Positions 36,549-49,987 are shown, numbered from the stretch's first letter. The stretch is DNA of 64,000 nt from Adiantum capillus-veneris (GCA_014529385.2 CM043952.1:150625057-150689056); one strand, 5' to 3'. Notes: generated by a model from the letters alone, not told the origin. Numbers and translations: made by a program.

Positions 36549-37725
36549 TGTCACCAACGTGTGACTACTATCTATCCTTTTTGTTGATTTCTTTCTTATT
36601 ATCTATTTACTTTCACTTTTTGGAAATACCCCTCGGGAAATCTAACTGCCCTGCATTGCATAGCTACTGTGGAACTGTCCAGAGGGAGTCCAGGCCTGAG
36701 GGCAAGAGAGCACTAAAGTTGGACAAGGACTATGGTTAGCCAAGTGGGGTCATTGACTAGCCAAAGTGGAATCCTTTGCTACAAAGGCTACATTTCAGTT
36801 TTGGATGTGGCCGCAGTGTACAAAGAGGGTCGGATGACCTAGAAAGATACAATGGCAGCATCTCCTAAAATTTAGGGAACTGCTATTTTGGGACCTGAAA
36901 ATGTGTTGACGTCATTATCTCCGGAATGACAAGGGGAACATTTTCTTACTCTGCCGTGAAGTCAACTGGGCAACCGGTTGGGATATTTTTAGACGGCAAC
37001 CCCGAAACGGGAAAATGCTTGTAAATGTGCCAAGTGGCACCTTCTGGTGCACTTGCCTCATGCAACAAGAAGTGGCGCTGAATTTAGGAGGGGGAGAGCC
37101 TCATTTTCAGATTTGTCACAGGTTAAGAGCTATGGAGTGCTTGCTTTCCCTCTTATGCACAGTGCGGTGCCAGGAGTGATGCCCTGCACGCTACGCACTG
37201 CCCTCTCTCTCCCCTTTGGCAGTATGTTATGCCCCTCTAGTGGGCTCTTCATTTGACCAATGTACAGTTGTGTGGGTTCATGCGCGATTGCCGAGGCAAG
37301 AGCCTCTTGCACAGGTATTGGATTAGCTAGCGGCTAATCCCCCCGCAGGTACAGGTGAATTCGGAGAGGTTTCACGCCAGAAATCTCGTCCGAGTCAAAG
37401 GGCAAGTAGCCCTACATGTGCGGGAGCTCGAGGACTTGCTAAGGATGCGACCGGCACGCGAAACGGAGCCCGAAACAGTAAATTACAGCCTGCTGTGTAT
37501 TTTTGCAGGTTTAGGGTTTTGGCCCTAAACCGAAAGGGGCGCCTAAGTTACGGGCCAATCTGGTGTCCGTCTACTCATACAGGTGCAATCTAGCAGCCTG
37601 TATCCCTCTCCCCTTTGTTGTGTCTTGAAAGTAGAGGTAAAATAGACGACTAATAATGGGTGAAAGCTAAATCAAGGTTTGAAGTAAAGTCTACCGCCCT
37701 TTTTGGATTGAACAGGCCGGTTTCA
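36549..37725 (+). repeat. 3' LTR of the gypsy chromovirus (1177 bp)
   Basis: Begins TGTCACCAACGTG after the purine tract AAGAGGGGGGTA and ends GGCCGGTTTCA, followed by the TTATA target duplication. Confidence 0.9.
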
Positions 37726-37730
37726 TTATA

Positions 37731-40440
37731 CATGGGACTCAGACAGGTTTTGTCAAGGAACGTAGTATCCTTGACAACATCTTTACTTTTTGGAAGGCTT
37801 CTGCCCTAGCACGGCTCCGTGGTGAGGACCTAGTGATTCTTCTTCTCGATTTTGAGAAGGCATACGACAGAGTTGACTGGGACTTTCTAGAGGGCACTCT
37901 ACGCAGGATGGGCTTCTCAGATGCTTGGATCAGAGGGGTGTCAGCTTTGTACAGGCAGGCTCACAGTCAGATACTTTTGGCAGGAGGTAGAGGTGATCGC
38001 TTCATGCTCACACGTTCGGTCAGACAGTGTTGTCCTCTTGCCCCCTTCCTCTTTCTGTTCTATGTGGAGGCGATGAGCAGGTTTTTGGTGTCGCAGCAGG
38101 TTGGTCTACGGGGCTTAGCACTCTCTATTCGGGGAGATGAGCTACTGGACGTTGAGTTTGCCGAGGACTCAACCTTGTACTTAGATGGCCAGGAGGCCAA
38201 CCTTCACAGGTGTGAGCAGGCTCTGGAGACCTTCTATTGTGCATTGGGCGCACTGATCAACGGGAGAAAGACAGTGGCTTTCTCGGTTGGTAGTGCTCCT
38301 GTGCCCGATTGGATGCCAGGAGAGGGTTTTAGGTGGATTCCCCCAGGGACTGCAGTTCGGTACTTGGGCTGTCAGGTTGGTTTGGACTTGTCTCCCAAGT
38401 AGCAGATTGATCCCCTCCTCTTGTCTATCAAGAGGAAGTTGTTACATTGGAACTCAGCACGACTTTCTTTGGCTGGCAGAGTAGTAGTGGCCAACCAGGT
38501 GTTGTTGGCAACTATGTGGTACATCACTTCTTGCTGGATCTTATCGAGTTCTTGTATCAGCCAGGTAGAGAGGCTGATCAGGAACTTCCTTTGGTGAGGA
38601 CGTGACACTCAGATAGCCCGAGCCAAAGTGGCTTGGCAAGTCATCACTCTTCCTTGTTCACAGGGAGGGCTTGGGATCATTGACCCAGCACAGCAGAGCA
38701 GAGCCCTTCTTGGTAAGTTCATAGTCAGAGGACTTCTTCTAGCTAAGGAGCCCTGGAAGGAGTTCTTGCTACAGTGGCTTCGTGCTAGGGTGCCTCAGGC
38801 TGGAGGCCCCTGGCGACCTTCGACCAGATGGATTTTCACAGAGATGCGCAGAGTTGGTTTGAGCAGAAGACTGGAGGATCGCTTCGCTGTGAGCTTGCTT
38901 CGATCTTAGGAGCTCTTGCGGCGAGGCCTGGAGCAGAGACAGCCTACTTGCATGGGGGAGCGCCTAGGCAGCCCCTTGTCTTGAACCCTATGGTTAGCAC
39001 TCAGAGAGGCCACTTGGTTGGTAGTCGGCCTCATGTTTCCTGGGGTCCCATGGCAGCAGGTCCAGCGCGCTCTTTAGGTGACTGGTTAGAGTTCACAGCC
39101 TTGTCAGAGGTGCAGGGTTTCCAGCTACAGGGCATGAGAGGGGTGCAGAGCATGTGCCAGGACATCTCAGAGGCAGTTCCAGCTGAGTGGCTCATGCCTA
39201 TTGAGCCAGTAGCACCCAGGTGGATGGGAGCCTTCACACGACTGGAGGTTCTCATCTCAGTCAGGGACTGCTCAGAGACTGTTCCAACCCTTTTCTTCGA
39301 GCTTCAGGGTGGGGGACGCTTACAGCGGGTTGCAGTAGAGGCCCCGCAGGTGGCAGAGTGTTGTTTTCAGAGGATCAGAGTAGTGGGCATCTGTGGGAGG
39401 ACTTGTGTCATCGATCTTCACCCAGCAGCTCTTGAGACTGGACAATGCAGGCTGTGGGCTTGGGAGTGCTGTCCACTGGCACGAGTACAGTGGGATCCTG
39501 GTGAGTGGCTCTGAAGGGACCCCTTCTCTTCTGCATACCACCCAGGTGTCCCGTTCTTTCAGTACACTGTTCGACTGGGACGTCATATACTAGCAGCACA
39601 GAGGGAGGCCAGCCCCGCTGCAGCACCCCATTGGCAGGAGGAGGGTCTCACAGCTGAGTTCTTGGTAGCCTTCTGGGAGAGGTTGTGGGACTCCAGACAC
39701 CCGAGGCCAGTCACCTTGTTCCAGTGGCTGGTCGCACACAGAGCTACAGCAGTTGGGAGCTGGCTAGTGCATAGTGGTCTCTCGGCCGCATGTGCAGCTT
39801 GTGACCATCTTGTGGAGAGTCAGTGTCACTGTCTTTGGGACTGTCCTTCGGCCCAACAGGTGTGGCTTCGAGTTCTTCGGCTGATGCCTACTCTCTCCAC
39901 GGCTTGACAGTTAACTTGGGGAGCAACGGCTTGGTCCACCCTCACGGGCCCGGCACTTCAGTTTGAGCTATCTTCCACCAGCAGGATGATAGTGATGCAG
40001 GAGGGGCGACCTACACTCCAGCTTGCTACAGAGCTTACTCCACAGGAGTGGTGCAGTGAGAGAGAGGAGTGTTGGGAGCTCATCAGTGGCCTGACACTGG
40101 TTCATCTGGCGGGCCCGTTGCTTCCGCATCTTTGAGGCTCGCCCTGTGCCACCAGCAGAGACTGTTCGCGATTTTTGGCTAGAGCTGATCCACACACTCA
40201 GAGGACAACTCGAGGGACTACATGGCAGCTCCGACCGCATGCGGGAGCGCAGAGAGGCTTTCCTTCAACTCTGGCATCCTGGGCCTTTCTAAACCATGGT
40301 CCAGGGTGTACTCCGATGGCACTACTGACCACCTGTGTGGCTTTTCCCTCCCCCCATTTCTTGATTTAGCCCCATTGTACATATGCTGGTTTTTTCATTG
40401 GGAGAGTCTCCCACCATGGTTGTTGTAGCCCTCTCTTGAA
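37731..40440 (+). pseudogene. LINE ORF2, 3' part: reverse transcriptase and zinc finger
   Basis: The sense resumes in the same frame directly after the gypsy target duplication: GTQTGFVKERSILDNIFTFW, then motif A LLLDFEKAYDRVDWDFLEG at about 37840 and motif B RQCCPLAPFLFLFYVEA (usual RQGCPLSP) at about 38020. The motif C equivalent is FAEDSTLYLDG at about 38155, where the catalytic FADD has become FAED. At 38400 and 38596 there are stops, and a shift follows near 38830-38905. A zf-RVT-like region (FQWLVAHRATAVGSWL, CAACDHLVESQCHCLWDCP) lies at about 39715-39860. The 3' untranslated part follows to the poly(A). Confidence 0.85.
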
Positions 40441-40508
40441 GAGGTGATTGTAGCCCTATGGGCAGTTTCAGTAACTAATAGAAGGATCTTTTTCTCGGAA
40501 AAAAAAAA

Positions 40509-40523
40509 AGAAGCCACAAGACT
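40509..40523 (+). repeat. Right target-site duplication of the L1-type LINE
   Basis: AGAAGCCACAAGACT directly follows the poly(A) run and matches 25327-25341. Confidence 0.85.
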
Positions 40524-41768
<1,245 letters not shown>

Positions 41769-41855
41769 AAAGATCATTCATATAAATCTCAGCACAATGT
41801 ACACAGGTGAAGAAAACCAAAGGTGGATATGGAGGGATCCACTAAATGCAACTCC

Positions 41856-42145
41856 TCAAGGTGAGTATGAGAGGAGTGCAGGATGAACCACTATGGTGGG
41901 AAGTAATGCCACTAAATGTGACCTCTGACAAACGTGAAAAACATAGTGAGCCCATTGTTTGAGAAAAACAAGCTTGCGCTTCCTAGTTGCCCTTGAGGAA
42001 CCCGTTGTTGAATCCCACTCGCTACGTAGGGTGTGGATAATATCCACCCAAATGTCTACAAGGCTGTCCACAATAAAGCACGGTGCAGCACTAAGAACGA
42101 GACAGCAAGGAGCTCGCCAACCGTTCCACAATGTAATGGCAACAA

Positions 42146-42148
<3 letters not shown>
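41856..42148 (-). pseudogene. LINE-like C-terminal relic (second copy)
   Basis: A minus-strand frame reads AITLWNGWRAPCCLVLSAAP, then HTLRSEWDSTTGSSRATRKR and RKLVFLKQW. It matches the relic at 24980-25341 in the same order (SITLWTMWKACCAHIL, HTLLS-WDTSVGSSRAAE). The upstream part is replaced by a CT microsatellite. It is probably the tail of a decayed LINE ORF2; the family is not certain. Confidence 0.4.

Positions 42149-42216
<68 letters not shown>
42149..42216. repeat. (CT)n microsatellite
   Basis: Uninterrupted CT repeat of about 68 bp, abutting the 5' side of the minus-strand LINE-like relic. Confidence 0.95.
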
Positions 42217-42218
<2 letters not shown>

Positions 42219-42419
42219 ATAGTTGGATTTATTTGAGAGATACAAAATGTTTTGGATGTGAAAATCGCACTATTATGCAATAAAATGTGTGTCGCAAGGC
42301 ATATGAGAATAGCAACAAGAAAACATGGACATATCACATGAAGAAAGCATGCGTAAGGAGGAGGCAAGTCGTCTTGCAAGCAGATAGTAACACGTGACCT
42401 ATGAGACGAAGTTACAATT

Positions 42420-43736
42420 GAAAGTATGCTTTTGGAATTGCAATGAAAACCCATGGAATGCGGAGATTGGCATAGATGAACTAACTAGCAAAGCGGATGT
42501 TATACTTCTTGTTGAAACTTGGGAGCATGATGTACAAAGAATTAATAGGGCCAAAGAATACAATGTACATTAATTGATGTGGTCAAAGAGTCTCAAGCAA
42601 CGAAGAGGGCAAGGAGCGGTAGCATGTATTTTGTAGCCGGTTGCTACATCCCTCACCATGATTTCCCCTTTTATGCATGCATAGATAGAGATCGACCATT
42701 TGTTGATTTAGAGGACACTTCTTATAATAAAGGCAATGGTAATGTTTTTGTCTTTGGGGATATGAATGCCCACACAAAAATATTACAACATGATACACAA
42801 CAATTTAATATGCCATGCATGTCAAGAGAGTTAGAGGAAGTTCGCTTGTATGATCATACTTCAATGGATGACAAAGAGATGGATCACTATAAAAGCTACT
42901 TTGACACATGTACAAAAGTACGGATATGCACATCGCCAATGTACATCTGTATGATTGGAACTGATGGGTTTACATATAGAAACCACAATGGGGATAGTGT
43001 GATTGACCATATGCTACTCTTTGAAGCCATCATGGTCTAACTATTATCAAACCATCAGACCTTATGTATGTGGAGAACAAATAAACATAAAAATCTCAGC
43101 CAAAGTGAAGAAAAGTTACCTCTTTGTATGCTTTTCAACTAGGCATCAATGTATATTGAAATGGTCACGTAAAAGGTATGGATGACAAAGCTTCAATATG
43201 ATGCACCATTGGAAACTAAATGGGAAGCTTTCAAGAAAGTTATTTGTTCTTGTGTCGAAGAATGTTTTGCCATAAAGCATGTCCATGGTATTAACAAAGG
43301 TAGATCACGCAAAAGGTGGTTTGATAAAGAGTACCAAGATGCAACTATAGACAAAGATAACCATCAAAGTCATTTGTGTGCATACAAGGCGTTGATTCAA
43401 AAGAAGAGAGCATGGAAAGTAACGCATCAATTTTTTCAAGTTTAAGAAAAAGCATGGACATGTGGAAGATTTTGGAGAAAATTGAAGAATAAGGCATTGA
43501 TTCAAAAGAAGAGAAGAACATGGGAAGTAACGTGTCAAGTCCAAGAAAAGACACGTGCATGTGGAAGATTTTGGAAAAAATTGAAGGACAAGCAAGCTCA
43601 GAGTTCTGGTAACTTGAGTCTTATGGATATGTACACGCATTATAGGCAACTATATCAGCAACCAAATGCCGTAAAGATGCCATTTTATGGTTCACTCCCG
43701 TGTATGCCCTCTTTTTCTAGTATTGAGGATGTGTGT
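42420..43736 (+). mobile_element. LINE 5' half, L2/CR1-like family (copy 2), endonuclease region
   Basis: Starts CFWNCNENPWNAEIGIDELT and ADVILLVETWEHD (APE endonuclease N-terminus) at about 42430-42530. It continues with VAGCYIPHHDFPFYACIDRD and FGDMNAHTKILQHD (Asn-containing block) at about 42640-42790, and NHNGDSVIDHMLL at about 42980. After the endonuclease comes the linker RKRWFDKEYQDATIDKDNH (about 43310). No reverse transcriptase follows, because the sequence is cut at about 43737 by a gypsy LTR. The frame is broken several times. A 105-bp tandem duplication lies in the linker. Confidence 0.65.
43386..43595 (+). repeat. 105-bp tandem duplication in the LINE linker
   Basis: AAGGCGTTGATTCAAAAGAA at 43386 recurs as AAGGCATTGATTCAAAAGAA at 43491, and the following GTGGAAGATTTTGGA blocks repeat with the same spacing. 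The unit is 35 codons, so the repeat keeps frame. Its linker region is Lys/Arg-rich. Confidence 0.8.
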
Positions 43737-45013
43737 GTATAACCGGTCTGTACTCAATAGAGGGCGGTACTAATTCAAATGCCTGTTAATTTTCACGTAG
43801 AGGATTGAGAAGTAGAGAGAACATAGATGCGTCTAGCAACTAGAATGTCACTGTGCACATGAAGACCGACACCCTGTAGGCCCCAAAGATTAGCATCCCT
43901 TTTGGCATTTCTTTGTTCAATTGAAAACCAACAATTCAAACACTTAGACCAAACTCTCACCAATCTGTCAACACTTGTCAAGGGCGAAATTGCAGGTTTT
44001 TGACCCAATTTCAGTAACATAACAATGCCAAAATCTCTGTAGCTTAAAAGGACAAATCTAGGACAGATTCCCTTGCATCTTAGAAGCTTTCCGGTGAGTT
44101 GTAAGTAAATTTCAGCATGCTATAATTTTCTGTTTGGTCTCTGACAAGTGCCAAACTCCTGTATAACCACCCCAAGGCCTCCCCAAGGCTTCCCTAGTGT
44201 TATTTTGAAGTTTAGGTACGAAACACTAAACCTGCAAATAGATGCAACAAGCTGTAATTCTCTGTTTTGGATCGTTTTGAGCGGAGCAAACACGTCTATG
44301 TGTGTCTCAGGAGTTCCCGCAAGAAAGGGGACACTTCCCCTTTGATTTGGACGAGTTTTCACGCAAGAAAACTCCTGTTTCACAATCTGTTGTGATGGAA
44401 CTGTGCATACCTGTGGGAGATTAGCAATTAGCTAATCCGGTTCTTCTTCAAAAGGCTCTTGCCTTGGCACACGCGTATAAAACCCACAAGATTGTACATA
44501 GTCGTCTGAGGAGCCCAACTAGTGGGGCATAATGCATTACCATATGTGTAAGGGGGAGAGAGATGCACAAGAGTGGATCTTTCCATTATAGCTGTGAACC
44601 TAAAAATCCACTCACAAAACTGAAAATCAGCCTTCTCTCTCATATTTGGGTGCCCCCAACAGGGAATGACCTTCTAGGAGTGTGTGTTGACTAGCAACTT
44701 GCTCTCCTACTGACATGTGTCCACTATGCCCCTTATGGTTCAACTTCCTAACCGCTCCCAACTTATAAAGTAGTCAGTGACTTGCCGAGTGGCCCAAATT
44801 CTATTTAGGCGCACATATGCTTCCATACTCATCAGAATTCAATGCTAATTGGCCCAAACAATCACCCACTGACCGACCTAGATTCCCATTATGAGAAATC
44901 CGTTTAGCTGTAACCGTTTCACCATGCAATGTCCAATTGCAAAATAAAATAAATAGAAATATGCAATACATATTTAGAGAAGGCAAAAGAAAAAATACAC
45001 CTCCTGGTGACAT
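43737..45013 (-). repeat. LTR of the rearranged gypsy relative
   Basis: Read on the minus strand it begins TGTCACCAGGAGG at 45013 after a purine tract and ends near CCGGTTATA. It shares the terminal AGGGCGGTA block and the ATTAGC-loop-GCTAAT hairpin (44420-44436) with the other gypsy LTRs. Confidence 0.65.
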
Positions 45014-47400
45014 ACCCCATTGTTGAAAGGCGACCTCGCTTGCATGCCAATAATACATGCTGATATCTCTTGATATCACATATATTCTATGATGGGAATC
45101 AATGATATACTTGCTTCCGGAAATGTAGCGTTGGACAATTAACAATCCCACCAACCTGGCTACCACACATACATCAAAAATAGAAGTCTTCTGGTGTACT
45201 CTACAGTAAAAAATTTGCACTCATTTTGTGTTTGGCACAAATAGATAACAATTGCTTAACTACTCCTTTGAGCATCATGAACCATGGTCTCACATTGCTC
45301 CATAGAGCCACATCTAGTCATTGTGGGTTCCACTTGAAAGGCGTCAAGATATAGTTGCAATAACTGAGGTGAATCAACCACTTCAGATCCTTCCATCCAT
45401 TTGGCATCCAATGATGGATAGTTCTTGAGCTTCACCAAGTAGCAGAGAGAATTGTTGGCAGTAATTCATGCTCTCACTAGTTGGAAGCACTATGTGCTAG
45501 GGGTTGATTTTGTTGTCCAAACAGATCATCAATCCTTGCAATACTCTCACACAAACCAAGTTATCAGAGAAACACATGCAATGGGCAAACATCTTGTCGA
45601 TGTTCAATTTTCAGATTGTGCATGTGGAAAGGAAAAAGAAGGTGGTGGCTGATGTGTTGTCGCGAAAGCCAGCAGTGTCAATTCCGTACCATTGTGAACT
45701 AGACGAAATGAAGATAGAATATGCAGATTTTGCAAGAATTTATGATCAGCTTGTTGATGGGCAACATCATGAGCACTATATGCTTAAAAGTGACTTCCTC
45801 TTGATGCATGGAAAGTTATGTGTTACTAAAACAATTGCGGCCAAAGGATGGAAAGTCATGCTCCACCATATGCTGGGCATCGTGGAATTGATGCGACAGT
45901 GAAAGCGGTCGAGACATTCTTCTATCGACCAGCTTTATGCCAAGATGTTGAAACATTTGTAAGATCATGCCTCGTATGCCAAAAAGTCAAATTTTACAGG
46001 TAAAAGTAACCAGGATTGTTGCAGCCATTGCCAATTCTTGATAGGCCATGGAAAAGCATAGCGATGGACTTTATCTTTGATCTTCCAAGAATGAAACCAT
46101 GCAATGATGGGATTTGAACTATCATTTGTAGGTCCAGAGCAATATCTTTAAGTATCACGAGATGCCTCAGTCAATTGTCAGTGATAGGGATCCACATATG
46201 ACGAGTCTTTTTTGGAAAGCATTGTTCATAAACTTGCAAATTCTCATAAGTCACTACTCGACCATTTTGCATTAGAATTGCACAAGGCTATTCCCACATG
46301 CATCACATCTAACCACAAAAGGTTTCATAAGGTCTTGCAAAATGATAACTGGATCCGAAGTCAGCTTTTCGTGTTTCCTTGGCTGTCCACTTGAAAGCAA
46401 CTCCCTTTGCTTGTAGTGCATGGATTGGTGAAGCAATCTCAGCAAAATTTTGAATAAACCTACTGTAATAGGAACATAAGCCTAGAAAGCTTTGAATGGC
46501 ACGTACAGACTTCAAACCTGCCATGACTTAATTGCTTCCACTTTAGCAAGATCCATAGGTACCCCATCCTTTTAATGAGTAGCATGTTCCTGCATAGCTC
46601 ATTGAAAATTGTACTTAAGTGATCCCTATGCTCCTCTTCACACTTTGAAAAGATAATCACCTTATCAAAAAATGTACCCACGAAGTTTCTATGTGGTCTA
46701 AATATTCTGTCCATCATTCTATTGAATGTGGCAGGAGTATTTCTGAGACTGAATGGCATGACAAGAAACTCATAAAAACTGAATGTTGTCTTGAAAGCAA
46801 TCTTATGGACATCCTTTGGCCTAATGCGTATTTGATGGTACCCACTCTTTAAATCTATCTTGCTAAATAGTGACGCTCCCTCAAGCCGATCAAGAATGTC
46901 ATCTATCCTCGGTATGGAGAACCCGTTCTTGATGGTATTCTTATTCAAAGCACAGTAGTCAATGCACATGCGCCATGAACCATCCTTCTGCACTAGGAGT
47001 ACAAGCAAACAAAAAGGGGATGAGCTAGGTTGAATCAACCCCTTCTCCAAAAGCTCATTGACCTGACTCATAATCTCTTTATGTTGGGCTACACTAACCC
47101 TATACGGTGGACTACAATGTGACACAAGATCTATGCTATGATCCTCGAGTCTCTCAGGAGGTAATTCCCCTCGAAAAGAGTTCGAAAAAACATCACCGAA
47201 ACCACTCAGGAAAGTTGTCCTATCTTTATCTAAGGTAGACAAATTAGATACAACAAATTAGATACAACTTCATGTACTTCTTTTGCAAAGATCAAGTATG
47301 CAGAAAGATGATTCTTTTTTACAGATAAAATAGCAAAAGCAGAAACAATTGGAATAGACTCGCCTTTCACCTTTACATCAAGGACATGAGTCTTTCTTCT
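43737..47400 (-). mobile_element. Ty3/gypsy relative, heavily broken and rearranged
   Basis: It belongs to the same family as the element at 29331. A minus-strand LTR runs from about 43737 to 45013. A chromodomain-tail piece (NYPSLDAKWMEGSEVVDSP, minus) lies at about 45256-45440. RNase H plus integrase sequence lies in plus orientation at about 45445-46260, and reverse transcriptase with the end of protease (minus) at about 46270-47400. Parts therefore lie in mixed orientation, which implies rearrangement after insertion. It has many breaks, and its 5' part and 5' LTR are absent where a hAT relic begins. It is old, well diverged from the 29331 copy. Confidence 0.75.
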
Positions 47401-47404
47401 ATGT

Positions 47405-47952
47405 GACAAGTATACATGTAAAGGTAAGTTTTGTGGTCATCATTTGGATGGTGAGCCAGACCACATTAGGGCCCACAACTAGAAGTTGGTTGAACATTGA
47501 GCGGCAAGAAGTTTTAAAGCACCTAAATGCTAAAGCTATGTGCATAATTCTTCTTGCAAGTCGCGAGGACACTACTAGAGAGGACAATGTAAATGCGCAA
47601 GTGCTTGATTTGGGTGAAGGCTCTCAAAATGCCGAGGTCACGGTCTTTGCATCCATGACCATGCAAGCAAGTAAGAGTGCTAGAAACAAGGAGATTCAAG
47701 TGCTTCGAGCGTGCAAGCACGCAAGCAAGCTATTATTGCCTTGCTTAGCTTCTTTTATGTGGAGGATATCCCTCATTGGAAGGTGAGGAGCCCATATTTT
47801 CTAGAGATGGTGCAAGCAATCAACAATGGAGGTCGGAGCTGCATGTCTCCTTCATATCACTTGCGTGAAAAGGAGTTGATTGTTGCTAGATGTATTGACA
47901 AAGAAATCATAAGCATACAAGATACATGGAAGAGGTATAGCTCTTCCATTGT
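47405..47952 (+). pseudogene. hAT transposase fragment, BED finger and DUF659 start (5' piece)
   Basis: A BED-type zinc finger is readable at about 47412-47475 (CKGKFCGHHLDGEPDHIRAH). Downstream, a frame gives DIPHWKVRSPYFLEMVQAIN and, after SYHLREKELI and CIDKEIISIQD, ends TWKRYSSSIV. This SPYF...W...DG(W)SD layout is the front of the DUF659 region of plant hAT-like transposases. The reading frame changes at least once between the two blocks. It is cut at 47952 by the short LTR element and resumes at 50323 (CDGLSDNTRTRVTWFL). The transposase would bind and cut hAT ends; this copy is dead. Confidence 0.6.
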
Positions 47953-48283
47953 TGAAAGGAATGGCGTTTATGGCGGAAACGTTAGTGAGCCATTCATGGC
48001 GTGATTAGTAAGTTAATTACAAGGAGAGATTAGAGAGAGATTTAACACTAATGCTAATAGTAAATCATGCTTGGATTAAGAGTAAATGCTACATGCAAAT
48101 GGTGGGTACAAAGTAGGTGCAAATAATGGTTGATGAGGGGATACAAAGTGTGTAGCTTTGGGCTTCTTTTATAGAGTTGGGAGAGGGCATCTAGTGACCT
48201 AATCAATGATGGCAAGTGTGTAGGCTTCCAAAGTAGAGGGTGTTCTCACTTGTGGTGGTGCGGACGTGACACACACCCCAACA
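47953..48283 (-). repeat. 3' LTR of the short LTR element
   Basis: On the minus strand it runs TGTTGGGGTGTGTGTC to CATTCCTTTCA. It aligns with 49988-50317 over its whole length. Confidence 0.85.
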
Positions 48284-49987
48284 AGCCTCCCCGTGTGTGA
48301 TATAGTAGCACCCAAAAGTACAAAGTTGTCCTTCCCAAAGAATTGTCAACTAGGTGTAAGATCAAAGTCACAACATCCTCCCCAAAGAATTGTCGATTGG
48401 GTGTAGGATCAAAGTGTGCACCTATCCCTAGGCAACTAGGTGGTAGGTCCAAACAAGATACAAATGGGGTTTTTGTCAAGGTGAAGTCCTACTGCAAATT
48501 GTCAAAAGTTTGTGTTAAGCTTTATTGCCGGTTCAGCTGCAAAATGTCGTCGTTGTTGATGCTCCTCCCCTCCAAATGTGTCATCAAAATCAAAGTGGAT
48601 GCCGATGTCGGCATGGCATACAAAACAGATTTTTGTGCAAATGTGTGTGAGGATGGTCTTACCCTATGTCGGGCAGTGTCTGTGATCCTTGTACAATCAT
48701 AATTTTTTGTGAAGCCAAATGTTGTGTTTTGTGTCCGTGCAAAATGTGTAGATGTATAGGGTTTTGGTGCAAATGTGAGGACATGTGTGTGCAAATGCAT
48801 GGTGTGGGTGCTTTTGCTAATCTGGAGATTGGATAAATCATACATTTCAACACATGTGCAAGGGCTTGTGGTAATCTTGGAATTGGGTAATACATACACA
48901 TCATATACGAAACACTTGTGTACTGCAACCGGTAGGAATGATCTCCATCAAGACAAAATTTTGAGGCAATGTGTGCTTTGTGGATGCACCCTTGCAATTG
49001 GCGGGTTCAATGCTATAAATCAAATGTGGCAAGTAGACTCGTGGGAAGGGGGGCCACGTAAGCATTGAGGCCAAAATTTACTTGTGGTGGCAATGAGCAA
49101 TGGGAAAGAACCCTTGTGGCGGGGCCTTTGTAAGGGGGGCCAACAGTAAAAAACGCCTCTTGGTATTCGATGAGGGCACCGACCGCCCAGTTGGGATCTA
49201 CTGGCACGCGGTGGTACTAGGTAGTAGTCGGGATCTACTCTGTCGGTTGTAATATGAGCAAAAATGTGAGGCAAAAGACCAATCGGTTGTGAAGCTCCAT
49301 CCGATCCCGACAGGTAAAACAATCGACTTTTGTGATCATCCTTCACGTCCGCCCGCGTTCCCTGTTTACTAAATATAGGCTAGCACGTTTTGAGCACATG
49401 ACCCACTTGGTATGACTCTATAAGAAGTGCCCTAACCAACTCACCCCATGTGAACAGCTTGAGAGGGACTCTGATATTAACGTATTTGAATTCGGCCTAC
49501 CAGAGGTAGACCTCATACACAAAAGCTCATACACACACCCTAAAATAGCAAATATTGGATGATGGGGTTGAGAGGGTTCTCAACCTCCAAATGCAGAGTT
49601 TAATAGTTCTATGGAGAGCTCTTGGTAAGCACATGTTGCACACACTCACAATGCCATGAGTTGAAACACGAATAGAGGCTAATTATGAAGCAAAACTTGC
49701 ACAAAATTAATGACTAAAATGCAATGCAAATGCAAATGAATTGATGATTGATGGAAGATAACTAATGATGCTCTTAATCTAGCATGCCCTCCTTCCCAAG
49801 CACTTCTAGAAAGGGTAGTGGCTCACCAAGAATGTGCCCAATAACTAGAGCAATTAGCATAGAGGACAATGCTGATCTAAATGCTCATGCATGAGAAATT
49901 GATTCAATCTTGTGAGGGAGAGGAGAGCTCACAAGATCTAGCATAGAAAATAATGCCTAGGAGTGAACCATCGGCTCTGATACTACA

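Larger units (their letters stand above)
29331..37725 (+). mobile_element. Ty3/gypsy chromovirus LTR element, near whole
   Basis: The 8395-bp element has two LTRs and a TTATA target duplication on each side (29326-29330, 37726-37730). Parts in order: 5' LTR; a primer-binding site directly after it (TGGTTCCATTGCCGGGA at 30807); gag at about 30.9-32.6 kb with a CCHC knuckle (CFICEQPGHIAYNC). Pol follows at about 32.7-35.6 kb with protease (FFDPGAKANFISP), reverse transcriptase (FSKIDLKSGYHQIRI, FFDDMIVYS), RNase H (VQTDHQTLRYFL) and integrase (CLICQKVKFDRQ). A chromodomain-like tail lies at about 35.75-35.95 kb, then a polypurine tract and the 3' LTR. It looks near whole, with about two interruptions of the reading frame. 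The LTRs differ at roughly 18 of about 1180 aligned bases by eye (about 1.5%), so it is the youngest element seen here, probably of the order of a million years or so depending on rate. Confidence 0.9.
25342..40507 (+). mobile_element. L1-type LINE, nearly full length, split by a gypsy element
   Basis: Bounded by a 15-17 bp target duplication and ending in a poly(A) run at about 40498-40509. Removing the gypsy element and its 5-bp duplication (29331-37730) leaves about 6.77 kb, the normal size of plant L1 LINEs. It has a C-rich 5' leader (25342-25711), ORF1 with a CCHC knuckle, and ORF2 with APE-type endonuclease, reverse transcriptase and a zf-RVT-like C-terminal finger. Both ORFs carry several stops and frameshifts, so this copy is dead. 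The intact 5' end and duplication show that it arrived whole. Confidence 0.9.
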
